From assembly GCA_907163375.1 (NCBI GenBank), contig CAJQUW010014303.1, positions 186,001-250,000 on the forward strand: a stretch of 64,000 nt of DNA. Direction: 5' to 3'. A program made the translations under genes and the position numbers. Origin of the DNA: Prostheceraeus crozeri (lineage: Eukaryota; Platyhelminthes; Polycladida; Euryleptidae). The notes under the pieces are model-generated. The model made no database searches, had not been told where the DNA came from, and saw only the letters and a program-made list of their open reading frames with translations. Below, one piece after another: positions 1 to 13,869 of this stretch; position 1 is the stretch's first letter, and each line of letters starts with the position of its first letter.

Positions 1-995
1 CACCTCACAAGCTTTGTAAATGTCTTTCTACAATTCTTACATAGTTTCACAATTCAACATTGTTCATGAAACTGAAATCAATGATTCTTCGTTACAATTT
101 TACAAATTACAATGCCCTTTTCCAGCTTACAATTCTACCTTACTATTACAAGTCATCATGAAACAGAATATTTACAATTTTAAGCTACAATTCACAATTT
201 ACTATGATTGTAAGCGTCATGAAATAGGCCCCAGGTTGCACTTCACACCATTCTTTGTAGATATCTCGAAGCAAGATTTCTATGTAATGCTAGAAACTTT
301 GGAAATGGGTAAAATTGTGACATTAACTAAATACATAAACAACGCAAATAGCATCAGAGCAGATAAATTGCGTCGCAGCGACCAATGACATCGTGATAAG
401 TATTCAGATGTATTAAACTTAAAGGTTCTGATAGCGCAACATATTGTTCCATTCGAATTAGTGAGACGAACATCAAACCGAGGTCCGGAACGTATATAAC
501 AACTTCACGTTTCTCATTAATCGATCCTATTAGAGGTAAGACGATGCGAATTGCTGAATTTTTAAATGATCACAATATGATATTATTGTTTCATGCATGT
601 ATATCACCTATCGTTCCGGACCCCTTAATAAGTAGGACTTAATAATTAGGCAAGACGAATGCTGGCGTGCGTTATTAATTTTGAATACATATTCCGATCG
701 GCTTTGATATGCCGTTTTTATCAAACCTTAACATTTTCATTGCAAAAGTATGATGGTGCATAACTTTTACAGATGAAATCATAACTGGCTTAAACATATT
801 AATTATGAATGAAAATGTCCTCTCCTTCCAGACAGTGTCATCTCATATTTCAGTATCATTACTTAATCTCACCTCCACTTTATTGCCATTCTGTAAATTT
901 CTCAATCGCCTTGTCATCAGTCATCTCATTCATTCTCTTTTGTATAAATGTACGTGTTTTTCAATTGAAAAAATAAACATTCTGATATTCTGATA
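1..995 (+). mobile_element. 5'-truncated LINE 3' end (CR1/L2-like tail), copy 1
   Basis: The frame at 20-388 ends LHFTPFFVDISKQDFYVML, then ETLEMGKI. It matches the C-terminal end of the reverse transcriptase in the inverted copy at 4831-6195 (shared ISKQDFYxML-TLEMGK). Both copies share a 3' untranslated region, for example tctcattaaycgatcctatt near 515 and 5325. They also share a tail of repeated ATTCTGAT units, here at 980-995, which is typical of CR1/L2-type LINEs. It is cut by the window's left edge, so its 5' limit is unknown. The copy is not functional. Confidence 0.75.
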
Positions 996-2693
996 TCTTG
1001 CGTAATGGTTGTCTTCTCTTTCTGCTTTGGGAAGTAGGGCAATCTCAAAAGTATTTTACCACATGTAAGTTATTCAAAATTGAAAATCCTGTTCATATGA
1101 TAGTGACCCCTCTCTACCCATTCCAGTTTGCTTATCTTGTGACAAATTAATACGCCTGGGAGGCTCGGACTAGTTTTCTCATAGACTTTCTTATTACCTA
1201 ATTCTTCATTTAACGTTCGCAACATAAACTGCTGAATCACATCACCAACGTGCTGCGCGTCACGTGTTCAAATCATAAATAAATAGTTATTAAACTATTC
1301 ATACCTATGATGAAGCTTCGAACACAAGAGGCAACAGTTAAACATTGAGCATATAATATTGAGCCTAAAGTGTTCAAGTTAAGCCGGATTAGTAATTAGT
1401 TTTAATATTTTCACCTACTTTTTGCGAGCTTATGTGCCGGCAACATGCAATTATGTAATAACATTTTTTGCTTTTTCGGCCCTTTTCTAACCGGTTCCGT
1501 TATCGTCTCATCAAACCCCATGCCGATTATACGTAATCATCCACTTTTTTTCAGGAAAAAACATTAGCCCTCATTTCAGGTGTAAAGAGTTCTTTTGAGG
1601 TGAAAGCATAATGCGACATCTCTGTAATGAACCCTTTTCAGCTAACGGTAAGTGATACACTGCATATAAAGTTTCTTAAGACATCCACTGAATCTAAGAG
1701 GTGAGATTAAAATTCTTCTAAAAGGAGTGAGGTTAAACACAAAAAAATCTGAAATGGTAGCATGTTGAACAAATATCTCCAACTCTTCCATCTTCGTATG
1801 CACTACGCAGCATGTAAACATGCAAAAATATCTCTAAAATTTAATAAAAAGGCTGTAGTGAAATTGCTGAAATATAACATGCTTGAGGAATGCTACAAGA
1901 ACATGCGTCTCAAAAGTAAACAACCAAATGATCTGGAAGAATCTGGCACAGTCATTTTGCGCATGCAAAAAGCCAAATGTATTGGCAATTGAAGGGTTTT
2001 TGAAAGTGTTCTAAATGATGGATTCAGAAACGTCAAGTATGTATGTATGCAACATTCACATTTCATTTCGCTTTTGTTCTGAAGCATTTACAAGATTTGA
2101 TTTTCTGCTGAATTTTCGATGATTACGTAATCGCTTTCTCTAATATTTTCATTTGTTTCTCATGTGTGAGCACTTCAAACAAATGTCTCTAGGGTCTTGT
2201 GTTCATTGATTTTGAGTTTTAATAAATGTATAAGTTTTCATACCTACGAGTCCAGTACTCGTATATGCTCGTAAGTACTTATATTACTCGTACAGTCCTT
2301 TTCCTAAATCGTTGCACACCACGAAAAGCCCTTTTTCATAAATTTTGATTGATACTAAATTTATTCACTACCAGTCTACTAGGTGTTAGTAAATAGTCTT
2401 CCACTAGAAACAGTGTGCTTTTCTTAATTAAATGAAGTAATTAGCGATTAGAAATCCTGCATCAAATAAAAGATATGCCAAAATAGGCTATGGAGCGTAA
2501 GGTTTCATATGGTATATCGATTATTGAAATTGAACCAGGACTTCAGCACGAAAATTACTTTTGAAAATAGATTTACTTTTCTGTGCAATTATTTATTGTA
2601 GCTGAAGTCCGCTAACTTGCGAATGACACATGGAATAAAATATAAACATTATTTGTATATAAAAAATGTAAGATAGTCCTGAAAAGGACTCAT
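996..2693. other. No recognisable gene
   Basis: AT-rich sequence upstream of the MMP start. The longest frame (1762-1992, 76 codons) is basic, resembles no family I know and lacks splice or promoter context. Nothing else is supported. Confidence 0.5.
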
Positions 2694-2695
2694 TA

Positions 2696-3127
2696 CACTG
2701 TAAACCGTAGACCGACAATTATCCTACAAAATTACTGACAAAATCAACCGACGATTGTCACCTCCAATATCCTGTGATCTCCGACGAATTTGTAGGTTCT
2801 CCAGCGACATCGAAACAGATGCTTTGTATGCAAATTTACTAAACAAAAACTGTTGAATATTGATTGATTTTTTCGATTTGTAATTGCTTGACTTTTGGGC
2901 GATCTGTATTATTGCGTGGCAAACCCATGATTTATTTTGATATAGTCTAATCAATTACCTACATTTTTGATAAAATTCAAGCTATAATTCATCGCTATTC
3001 ATTTTTTCGCTTTTCGTCAGATATTGTAGATGTTCAGTGGCAATCATCCTACAAGAACTAACAATGACCGACAAAATATATTTTGTAGGATAAATGTCTG
3101 TGAATTGTCAGTCAACGGTTTACAGTG
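2696..3127. mobile_element. MITE with CACTGTAAACCGT termini and TA duplication
   Basis: 432 bases with inverted ends: CACTGTAAACCGT...GAC at the left, and its complement ending ACGGTTTACAGTG at the right, extended by shared atcctacaaaa blocks. TA flanks both sides (2694-2695, 3128-3129), the Tc1/mariner-type target. There is no coding capacity. It lies 380 bases before MMP exon 1, so it is part of the upstream region. It shares CACTGTAAA ends with the element at 40973-41968. Confidence 0.75.
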
Positions 3128-3458
3128 TAGGCGTTCACTGGGCTTATGAAACGGCATGTATTGTGCACCCATAAAACATCGCACAATGATTATTGTTATT
3201 GCCGAAGCGCGCGCAGATGAATCTAATTCTGTGGTTATTGCTGAAGTTTTTATTAAAGTTAATTACTAAATCGTTTTTTGCATCTGTTGCAAATACATGT
3301 CAGTATTGACTTCGGACGTTCGTCATTAATTGAAAATTCTCTCAAACGCTTGAAACACCAACAGATGGAGTGCACTCAATGCGTATAGTCATGATAGTCA
3401 AATTAGCGCTAATTGAACAATCCTTTGTTATATGCGTAAATTAATGGCTCTGTGCAAA

Positions 3459-3506
3459 TATAATAAGCCTTTAGTGCAATAAGATTATTACACACACAAT
3501 CATTCA
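3459..3506 (+). promoter_or_regulatory. Possible core promoter of the MMP gene
   Basis: A TATAATAA run at 3459-3466 lies 41-48 bases before the proposed start codon at 3507. A start site about 25-30 bases downstream would leave a very short leader. This is inference from position only; I see no initiator or other element that fixes the start site. Confidence 0.2.
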
Positions 3507-3543
3507 ATGGCGGACTATATGAAATTTATTATTGCTCTATTTG
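3507..3543 (+). CDS. MMP exon 1: start codon and signal-peptide N-terminus
   Basis: Encodes MADYMKFIIALF plus one base of the next codon, then a consensus donor G/gtaagt at 3544. Joined in phase 1 to the exon at 20121, the protein continues GCFVAASA-VSW. That gives a hydrophobic core and an A-S-A signal-peptidase site, as a secreted protease needs. The first ATG (3507) has G at +4; the second Met (residue 5) would also give a good signal peptide. No homology can be judged from 12 residues. The support is the phase match, the completed signal peptide and the strong donor. Intron 1 is then 16.6 kb. Confidence 0.72.
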
Positions 3544-6500
3544 GTAAGTTTGCATCTCATAAATAGAAAGAATTAAAAATGATTAAGTCTGTGCTTAAAA
3601 CAATAAAGCTGAATTTTATTTCGCTTTTTACTCCAACCCTTTTTTTAGCACATTTTGCAGCCCATGGATAGGCCTACTCAGTGTAGAGGGCCTGTTTGTG
3701 GTTAGATGTACCCAAACTGCTATCTCTATCAATAAAAGCTTAAGGAGTCTATCAGCAAGCGTGTGAAAAACTTTTTGTTTACTGTTTTTTTAATCAATTA
3801 AGATATCTGTCAGTGGTTCAGTAAGCATGCTAGAAACATGCATTTTGTTGTTCCTTTCAGTGTAAGATATTCAGTTCAAATATGAGCATGAAATTTACTT
3901 GTATAAACACAAATTGAGGCAATCATGGGTTGTAAATGTAAGTAATGCTAAACAATTAGAGATCATCAGACTCATCTAGACATCAGCGAAATACATGTAT
4001 ACTTACGAAAGCGTGTGATGTGCTATCAAGGTCAACATTTTTTAGTTTGCATACGCAAATCTTGCACCGCATGTTATTATTTGGAAAATTCTAATAATAT
4101 TTTTAACAAATCTTTAGCCCAAACTAAATGCTTGGCATTAAAGCAAGCACACTTTTTAAAACCTTATCCATGAAGGCGCGCTCACATTATGCCGATGACA
4201 ATATAATGATATATTGAAATAAAATTACTCAGCATGTGCAACATAGCAGAAGTTCACAGTAGCCCGATTTTCTCCATGATAAAATTTTCAACGCAAAAGG
4301 CGGAGCTCAACGGTAAATGAAATATCGTCACGATTTTATCGCTATCGTTAGAACGCACCTTTAATCAGGTTTTGGCAGTTCTAGAGAATTTAGCAATTCC
4401 ACCTCGGTTTCGCACCTCAATCATGTCATCAATTCACTAATTCCTTGTCTTTTCAATAAATTAATGTAAAATAGAAAACACAGCGTTATCAAGAGTCATC
4501 GATGGACCGAATTTTCCTGATATAAGGCGGACTAAGACCATAGAACCATGGGATCTCCACTGTACCAGAAACATCTTCCATTGAATTCTAAGACTCTTCT
4601 TCAAATATACACGAATGTTGTGAGTTTAATTCCACATTAAAAAACGTCTCTGCAATGAAATGAACTCACTTATAATATTCATAATCCACTTTAGGCAGAC
4701 ACTAATACAGTGTAAAGTACAATTTAATGAATTATTTTGCCATAGAAATTTAGTTTAAGATCTTTACCAATATGAAATGCCATTGAATTCATCACTGCGA
4801 TATACTTTCGGTTGTCTGTCTGCCCCCCCTGTATATCAGAATATCAGAATCGTATATTTCCAATGCATGAAAACACGTTGATCAGGTTATAACAAAAGTA
4901 TGACAGGTTATGCGATGACAAGTATCGAGTACATAAAATGACATGTTTGCAAGAATGACAATGAAATCAAAAGTGAGATATTTACAAATTATGATTTGAA
5001 GTGAGAATGATAGAATGATAGACGTTGAATAACTATGTCTGGAAGGAGAGGACAATTCATTTAACACTGAATATAAGTTCCTAGGTATTTTCGATTTTTG
5101 CATCAATTGGAATGACATGCATAACTAGGTTTGCAATCATTCAAGACAAAATGCACAATGTTGATGAGCGGCATTAATAAATGTTTACTTATTAATAATC
5201 TTTGACACCCTTCTCGTCTAATTAGTAAGTCCTAATATGTGAGAGGTCCGGAACAAAAACACATGAAAAAGCAAAACGTAATAATTATCAATACGCATCT
5301 GTAAATGATCCTTCAAATTGTCTTACCTGCAATAGGATCGGTTAATGAGAATGCTGCACAAGTTTGATATGCGTCCCGGACCTCTCGATCCTTGCTCGTG
5401 TTTCTAGTTCGCAGTGAATGTGATGTAGCATTTTATGAATCTTTAATAATGCGTCTGAACATAGATCACGATGCCATTGGTCATTGCTACAATCTGTCAG
5501 TTCTGATGTTAGTCGCGTTCTTCATGTATTTGCTCAGTTGCATGACTTTCCCCATTTCTAAAGTTTGTAACATAGCATAGAAATCTTGTTTCGAGATCCG
5601 TGAAAAGAAGGGTATGAAATGCAGCCTGATATTGTTGTATACTGAACATTTACAAATGAAATGAAATGCAGTTTCTATTGTTCTAGCATCGCATAAATTA
5701 CATAGTCTTTCTTCATAACTAAATCGATTTCTATAGCTACCGGTTCTTACTGCCAATCATGGTTTCCGCATCTTAATTTCAATAATGGTGTTATTATTTT
5801 TAGCCTTACATTGAGGTTCAAATAGGTTTTTGGGCTGCAATCGAATTGGCATAGTTCCAGATAGTCAATCCCAGTTCTACTTTTCTTCGTATCATTTATC
5901 CATAGGACTCTGAAATGTTCAATTAATCTTGTTTTGACTATGTTTCTACATTTTTGTTTGCTTATTTCCATATTGTTTTGATTCAGCCATAAATATGATA
6001 AATTAAGTTGTTTTACAAGTTTTTCCATTCTCCAACACCAGGTGAATGAATATTTTCTATTGTATAGGTTATATAAAATATGATCATAACAACCTTTCAT
6101 TATGCTAGTATTTTTCTGAAGACAATTCTAATCCATAGATTGATTGCAGCTTTATCGAAGTAATATTCAAAAGGAAATAGTCCGAACTCACCTATTAAAC
6201 AATAATTTGCCGTCGTAGTCAGCAGATGATAGAAACGTTTGTATACACACCACATGTGCATATACACCACATGTATTTTAAACTCGGTTTTTCAATTTCT
6301 CAGTCACACACACATGTATATATGAGACATGTATTGCAGAAAAGCAAATCGCAATCAATTTTAGATAACTTAACGTAATATTTTTCAAATGATCGATAAA
6401 TTGATTTCACTTCGGAACTAGAAAACATAAAAGCGACTTTAGAAAACCATTTCACTGCAAAAATATTTATGCCGGCGCTTCGGATATTTACACTATCCAT

Positions 6501-6694
6501 CATCAGGGAGTGAAATAATTAGGACATAATACATTTAAGTAGGAAACAAATTTCAAACTACATATTATTAGGTACTTGAAAAATCAATGTCCTGAAATAT
6601 ATACAAAGATAGCTAATGATACACTACCAAAGTTAATAGGATAAGGATATCTACTAAAACTATAAAGAAATCTAAAGAAGAATAATTTACGAAC

Positions 6695-6728
<34 letters not shown>

Positions 6729-9700
6729 CCAGTTGTAACTCGCGCCCCACCAAAAAATACACTTTTACATATTCGCCTAGTGAAAGCGATTGACTGAAAT
6801 TCAACGCGGTTTGCGACTTGAAGCTTATGAACAGTTGCCTCAAGTATGTTTTTGCTGTATTTCCAATGGCTATTGACCTCACCAGCATGTGGAAATAAGA
6901 AAAAACCCAATTTTCCACTTTTCCATGTGACAAGTGTTAGCACTCCCCAATGCTTCCGGGGATTGTTTGACAGTCTTTCCATCTTAATTTATAGCAAAAT
7001 GACATTTCCTAAGCTTTATTGAAGTCTTAAGATTCAATGTAGAAAAATACATATTTAGGAAAATATAATTAAAGTCGAAGTTTTGTAGTTGTGCAGGGCC
7101 TATGGGGTGCTATGACCACAACTTCATATTGAAGTGAGTGTTTGATTGAGAAAGTTTGGATCGATGAATTTTCAAGCAATTTTTTTGCATACCACCTTAT
7201 TTTTGGTCATAAATCTCGAATCTGTCCTCAGTTTTTCCAAAATCGGTCATTAAGTAGGTCACCCAGATGACCAACTTTGACATGCAAACCTTGTATAACC
7301 CTTGTTTGCGGATATCCGTTCTCATTCATCATCATTTACCACTTTCATGAGCATCCACATATGATTTTGATGTGAACATGTATATGACATAAACATTTGC
7401 TTGATTGAAAGCCAATAAGTAGGCCAACCAGATGACCTGCTTTTATACAAAAACTGTCTTTATCCTTAATTGTCGGATATTTCATATCACAAAGTATCAT
7501 TGACATCCTTGATGGGCGTAAAGCATGATTTTAAGAAAAGAAAGCTCCTAGAATATTTTTTTGCATGCTTGGAAATCAAGAAGCAAGCCAAATACTCATG
7601 TTGTTTTGCTCACAAAAACTTATCACGAAGTCCGTCATCGCTTGACGCTGTTGATGCTGCAGATTTTGTTGTTCATTAGCTGCGACATTGTGTATTGGTC
7701 TCATTTTGTACCATATTAATGTCTCGGCCGTGTATAATGGTCCTCACCATGCAAAAACCTTGAAATGGACATGAATGACGGAATATCTTGAATTCTAGGA
7801 TTTATTGTTTGACAACACAACCACAGATCCATAATATGTCACGAACAACTCACACTAGAGATGTACAAAGCACAAAGCATAAAGATTATATCTTTTTATG
7901 GAACAATACTCTCTCTACACCGAAAATATGAAAATCTTTTCATGATTAAAGAACATTGTGTGAATTGTTTTACTGTACACAGGAATTGGAATGAACGTGT
8001 TTCAAAAAATGTTTTCACAGCTGGATGCTAAATACTTCATGATAGTCTGAGTCTTCTGCCTTTTGGACAAGGTCGAAATTACTTGACATATGTTATCCTC
8101 ATCATCCAAGACGTCGTTAAGAAAAATGTCATGAATGAGAATATCTTACATTCCATCGAATTTCGCATTTCAAGTGTTATTTCATGAAACCTCGTTTTCA
8201 TTAACCCATTAACGACAATGGCATAAATAAAGTACACCGAAAGAGTGACATATTTTTGATCGAAACCTATGCAGTTCGGCGACAATGACGTTCAAAACGA
8301 TAAATTCATTTAAAATACCACTGAACCACGTGTATTTTCTCAACACTTTATTTTAGTGTTTCTTTTCCCGTGACTTTTGAAACAATTTTCTACCAAAAAA
8401 CATGGCGAATGAGTAAGTGTGAAATTATCTACTTTGAATATATTGCATCATCATAACTGTCGGCAAAGTAATGAATAATGATACTATTTGAATGAATATA
8501 ATGGATATTTGTTTCGTAATTAGTGTGTAGTATGAATAATTGATTATAGAAAAGTATACTTTATTTAGTACGCTGTCATTAGGGTTGGCACATGGGACAA
8601 ATCAAAGTCAGCAGATGAGAATTGCAGAATGCCCTTTTCTAATGACGTCAGTTTTAGTTATGTGTAAAAGTACTTCAGGAAAGAGCAGTATCTTTATAAT
8701 ACAAGTTTATGGTATTACATGTACTATACAGGTTTATTGTCTATTAGCAATTTACCTTCATTAGCAATTTTTCCATAAAATCATGGATGCGCTACAATGG
8801 TAATCAATCACCGATCATTGACTTTAGCACTACAAGAAGGATGATGTATTTGTACGTTGAAAAGTATGCAAACAATGATATTGCAACAAAACAAAGTGAA
8901 AATAGTTAGTGGCGCTGGGGATCGAACCCGCGTCGCAAAGCCGTGATAGTCGTAGTTTTACCCACTAGACTGTGACACGTTGCTGACGACATGTGAATCT
9001 GCCGCTTAGTGTTCTAATAGCCTGAATTCCCCAGCTGCTTACCGGTATTTACTATTATCCTTCAGGGTCGACAAGTGCGTGAGATTGTGCGAGACGGCGA
9101 CCTTGGCAGAGGCGTTAGACACCGCTGAAAGTGGGATAAGACGGATCTCCCGAATTCGCGCGATTTATGCAACGCCGCCTAATCTCAATTATGATTCAGA
9201 TGAAGATAGTGCTCCAGAAGACGAGTCCGATGAAATAAGTTTGAATAACCTGGGATCGGGTTTGCTGTCTGCTCCGGCTGCAATTGAACTTATTGAAGAT
9301 GAGGATAGTGATGATGAAGTAGATGAACCTGCAGCTAAATGTCCTAAAATTGAAAATTGGGAGGAATCGTCGGTTTCAAGCAGTCATTCCGTAGTCGCGA
9401 ACGGAAGTCGACAATTTTGAGATCACCGATCTTGCAAAATCCATATAGGTATGATCGCAAAGATCATTGGCTGGTGACGGTCGAGACTTAGAGAAGATGT
9501 CAAGGGTGTTCTAATGGCAGATCAAAGCTCATCTGCGAAAAGTGCAACGTTGGGCTTCACACTTGGTGTTTCAAAAAAATACCACTTACTGTAACAGTGA
9601 CAACTCTACCGACAATGGCATACATGTATGCCACCTCTGTAGAGAAAAGATGGCGGAACGAAATTTCTCGGAAACGATGAATTTGTAATGAGAATAGGTA

Positions 9701-12700
9701 TTCGTGAAAAATTTCACTGATTTTTTTAAATTTTGATTGCTAAAAAAAATCCGGGCGTTAATGGGTTAATACTTCACATCGATTGAAACATTTCTTGGCT
9801 GTTATAGTCTTCGTAATAAATATAAGACAAAACAATGTCATAAGTAATTGCGAGGCCTTTCGCCGATTCTTTTCGGGCAACACTTCGGGACGCGTAGATG
9901 AAAGAAAATTAAAGTCATTATATACAGATAAAGTGAATAAAGTCAAAGAGTAAAAGTCACTGCCACGGGAGTGCGAGCGTCAACACTGTTTGCTTCTGAA
10001 CGCATAAAACCGGCCGCAATGATGCTATCATTGTCGCTTCGAGAAATGGCAGCAACATTGGGTGGCGTGCACGAACCAGCTGCTTGAAGAGGGAGGTCTT
10101 CTGGTTGGCTGCGATCGAATGATGTGCACGTCATCGTGTGTTACTTCACAATACTTCACAATTTCATAGATTTGTTAGCAAAATTCGTTCGCCATAATGC
10201 TAGCTCTGCGACACTTTAGTATGAATAATGCTTATAAACATCAAGTCGAGGTCGAATATGTTGGATAATGAGTTGATTGACTAGTTCGATGATTTTAATT
10301 AGCAGTGGCTATTACACCGGCTTAGACCTAGAAAATTAAATCCATGTCCATTACCATGCCTCCTATTTCTGCGGTATAAAAATCACTCAGTTTAACTAGA
10401 AACATGAATCAGAGTGTGTCTTAACTCTCCTTGTGCGGTTGAGCCTTGGACATTCTTCGTCTTCTACATATCATGAAAAATCCAGTGACATCCTTAGCAG
10501 AGCTAGCTTGTTTCCAAGCTCCCATCGAATCCAAGATATGTAATATTCCAGAAACTCAATATACCGGAATCATCGTGCTTAGTTGTGATTGTTTTCATTT
10601 TGTTACTTATTTCAGAGGCAGTAGCATTGCTAGCTTAGCTGGTGTAGTAGCCGGAAGACCAAAATAATAGCTGCTACGCTGGTGTGATTGCCACGGCCAT
10701 ATATTGTCTTTTGCTAAGTGTATTTCAAAAAGTAACTGGACTGTCGAAGTCCATTGCAGCCTGATTAATAGTAGGAACCACGTAGCAGTGTCCTGAATCC
10801 ATCGAAGATATCCTCAGTTCAAACATTTGATCGTAGTGGGGCTCTCGAAGGGCATCGGGCATACAGTGGCAGCGCATCTGATCGATGCCCGGTTGTCATG
10901 TTGCACTCACCTGCAGCTTCCCTCCCGCTATCAAAAAGTATTTTGTTGAACGTTTGGACAAGGCTGAAAAGTAGGCATGGGTCAAGTGATGCTCTCTTAG
11001 AAACATTTCCTGAAATCTTTTTCGCGTTGTCCATTGGATTCGCCACGCAGTAGGCCTATTGATTTTCCTGATAGTCAAACTTTTTCTATCGAAGAACTAT
11101 TGCTGCATGTCTCTCATCGAAACGATGCTATATCAAGCAAACTAATGCAAAATCGACACAGCACGATTAGCACTTTTAGCTGTTATGGCAAAGGTATATA
11201 ACGTAGTTTTTAGAGCAATATCAACTACATGTACTACATTATCCTATAAAAAAATAGGATCCTGCTAACTTCTCAGTCATTGTACCTGTGATAAAAATAA
11301 ATTTTGAGTCTCATCCAGACTACTTCGAAGAATAGTAATAAATGTACCGAACCGAAACTCTCAAATGTGTTTTACTTAAAGTATAGGGATGTCGGGTAAT
11401 TGCAAGTGAATTTGCGGATTCACAATTCCAAAACGGTTCATCGGTAGTCGGTGTTTCGGTATCGGAGTGTAAAGCTCCACTCCAGTGATTCAGGAGTAAG
11501 GATACAAACACTGACTATCTGAACACATGCATGCAACACATCCATGGACACGGACCAGGCCCTGGCAGCATCTGTTTAGGCCTATTACACCTTGAAATCA
11601 TCCTACCACAGGTGTTCGCTGTCAAAATCCGTCTCCGACAAGTGGAAGTTGATGATTGGTGATGACCGGGTCCTAGGAATTGGTGCGGACAAGGCCCTGG
11701 CAGCATCTGTTTAGGCCTATTACACCTTGAAATCATCCTACCACAGGTGTTCGCTGTCAAAATCCGTCTCCGACAAGTGGAAGTTGATGATTGGTGATGA
11801 CCGGGTCCTAGGAATTGGTGCGGACCAGGCCCTGGCAGCATCTGTTTAGGCCTATTACACCTTGAAATCATCCTACCACAGGTGTTCGCTGTCAAAATCC
11901 GTCTCCGACAAGTGGAAGTTGATGATTGGTGATGACCGGGTCCTAGGAATTGGTGGGGACCAGGCCCTGGCAGCATCTGTTTAGGCCTATTACACCTTGA
12001 AATCATCCTACCACAGGTGTTCGCTGTCAAAATCCGTCTCCGACAAGTGGAAGTTGATGATTGGTGATGACCGGGTCCTAGGAATTGGTGGGGACCAGGC
12101 CCTGGCAGCATCTGTTTAGGCCTATTACACCTTCAAATCATCCTACCACAGGTGTTCACGGTCAAAATCCGTCTCCGACAAGTGGAAGTTGATGATTGGT
12201 GATGACCGGGTCCTAGGAATTGGTGCGGACCAGGCCCTGACAGCATCTGTTTAGGCCTATTACACCTTCAAATCATCGTACCACAGGTGTTCGCGGTCAA
12301 AATCCGTCTCCGACAAGTGGAAGTTGATGATTGGTGATGACCGGGTCCTAGGAATTGGTGCGGACCAGGCCCTGGCAGCATCTGTTTAGGCCTATTACAC
12401 CTTCAAATCATCGTACCACAGGTGTTCACGGTAAAAATCCGTCTCCGACAAGTGGAAGTTGATGATTGGTGATGACCGGGTCCTAGGAATTGGTGGGTCG
12501 GACCAGGCCCTGGCAGCATCTGTTTAGGCCTATTACACCTTGAAATCATCCTACCACAGGTGTTCGCTGTCAAAATCCGTCTCCGACAAGTGGAAGTTGA
12601 TGATTGGTGATGACCGGGTCCTAGGAATTGGTGGGGACCAGGCCCTGGCAGCATCTGTTTAGGCCTATTACACCTTGAAATCATCCTACCACAGGTGTTC

Positions 12701-13798
12701 GCTGTCAAAATCCGTCTCCGACAAGTGGAAGTTGATGATTGGTGATGACCGGGTCCTAGGAATTGGTGCGGACCAGGCCCTGACAGCATCTGTTTAGGCC
12801 TATTACACCTTGAAATCATCCTACCACAGGTGTTCGCTGTCAAAATCCGTCTCCGACAAGTGGAAGTTGATGATTGGTGATGACCGGGTCCTAGGAATTG
12901 ATGCGGACAAGGCCCTGGCAGCATCTGTTTAGGCCTATTACACCTTCAAATCATCCTACCACAGGTGTTCGCTGTCAAAATCCGTCTCCGACAAGTGGAA
13001 GTTGATGATTGGTGATGACCGGGTCCTAGGAATTGGTGCGGACCAGGCCCTGACAGCATCTGTTTAGGCCTATTACACCTTGAAATCATCCTACCACAGG
13101 TGTTCGCTGTCAAAATCCGTCTCCGACAAGTGGAAGTTGATGATTGGTGATGACCGGGTCCTAGGAATTGGTGCGGACCAGGCCCTGGCAGCATCTGTTT
13201 AGGCCTATTACACCTTGAAATCATCCTACCACAGGTGTTCGCTGTCAAAATCCGTCTCCGACAAGTGGAAGTTGATGATTGGTGATGACCGGGTCCTAGG
13301 AATTGGTGCGGACCAGGCCCTGGCAGCATCTGTTTAGGCCTATTACACCTTGAAATCATCCTACCACAGGTGTTCGCTGTCAAAATCCGTCTCCGACAAG
13401 TGGAAGTTGATGATTGGTGATGACCGGGTCCTAGGAATTGGTGCGGACCAGGCCCTGACAGCATCTGTTTAGGCCTATTACACCTTGAAATCATCCTACC
13501 ACAGGTGTTCGCTGTCAAAATCCGTCTCCGACAAGTGAAAGTTGATGATTGGTGATGACCGGGTCCTAGGAATTGGTGGGTCGGGCGCAAGTGACAGAAT
13601 GGGGCCCAAGTTACAGAAGTTGGGGCGCGAGTGACAAGTACATATGTATAGTGGGGCCCAAGTTACACTTATTTATTCGCATTGGGGCGCGAGTGACAGG
13701 AAGTGGGGCGCTAGTGACAGCTATTTATACGAGTTTGGGCGCGAGTGACACTTATGGGGCGCGAGTTACACTTAGGGTGGGGCGCGAGTGACAACTGG

Positions 13799-13869
<71 letters not shown>

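Larger units (their letters stand above)
8205..9765 (+). mobile_element. piggyBac-like element, internally deleted
   Basis: Flanked by TTAA on both sides (8201-8204 and 9766-9769), the piggyBac target site. Termini are CCCATTAACG at the left and CGTTAATGGG at the right. Inside, on the + strand, is an acidic N-terminal stretch (9067-9420). About 9450-9580 holds a C-terminal Cys-rich finger: YDRKDHWLVTVET, RRCQGCSNGRSKLICEKCN and VGLHTWCF. These are the two ends of a PGBD-type transposase with the DDE catalytic core missing, so the copy cannot move by itself. A tRNA-like sequence sits inside near 8912-8993. Confidence 0.85.

Noticed and set aside
1762-1992. 76-codon frame upstream of the MMP gene
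   Set aside because: No recognisable motif, no splice or promoter context, and this length is common by chance here.
11545-13580. CRISPR-like regular repeats
   Set aside because: Units are contiguous with no unique spacers, and the DNA is plainly from an animal genome.
11515-13590. Minus-strand frames of 173-214 codons (repeating Pro/Gly/His/Arg peptide)
   Set aside because: They arise because the 135-base satellite unit is 45 codons without a stop in that frame. Start and stop fall at variant units, and no splice or promoter signals are seen.
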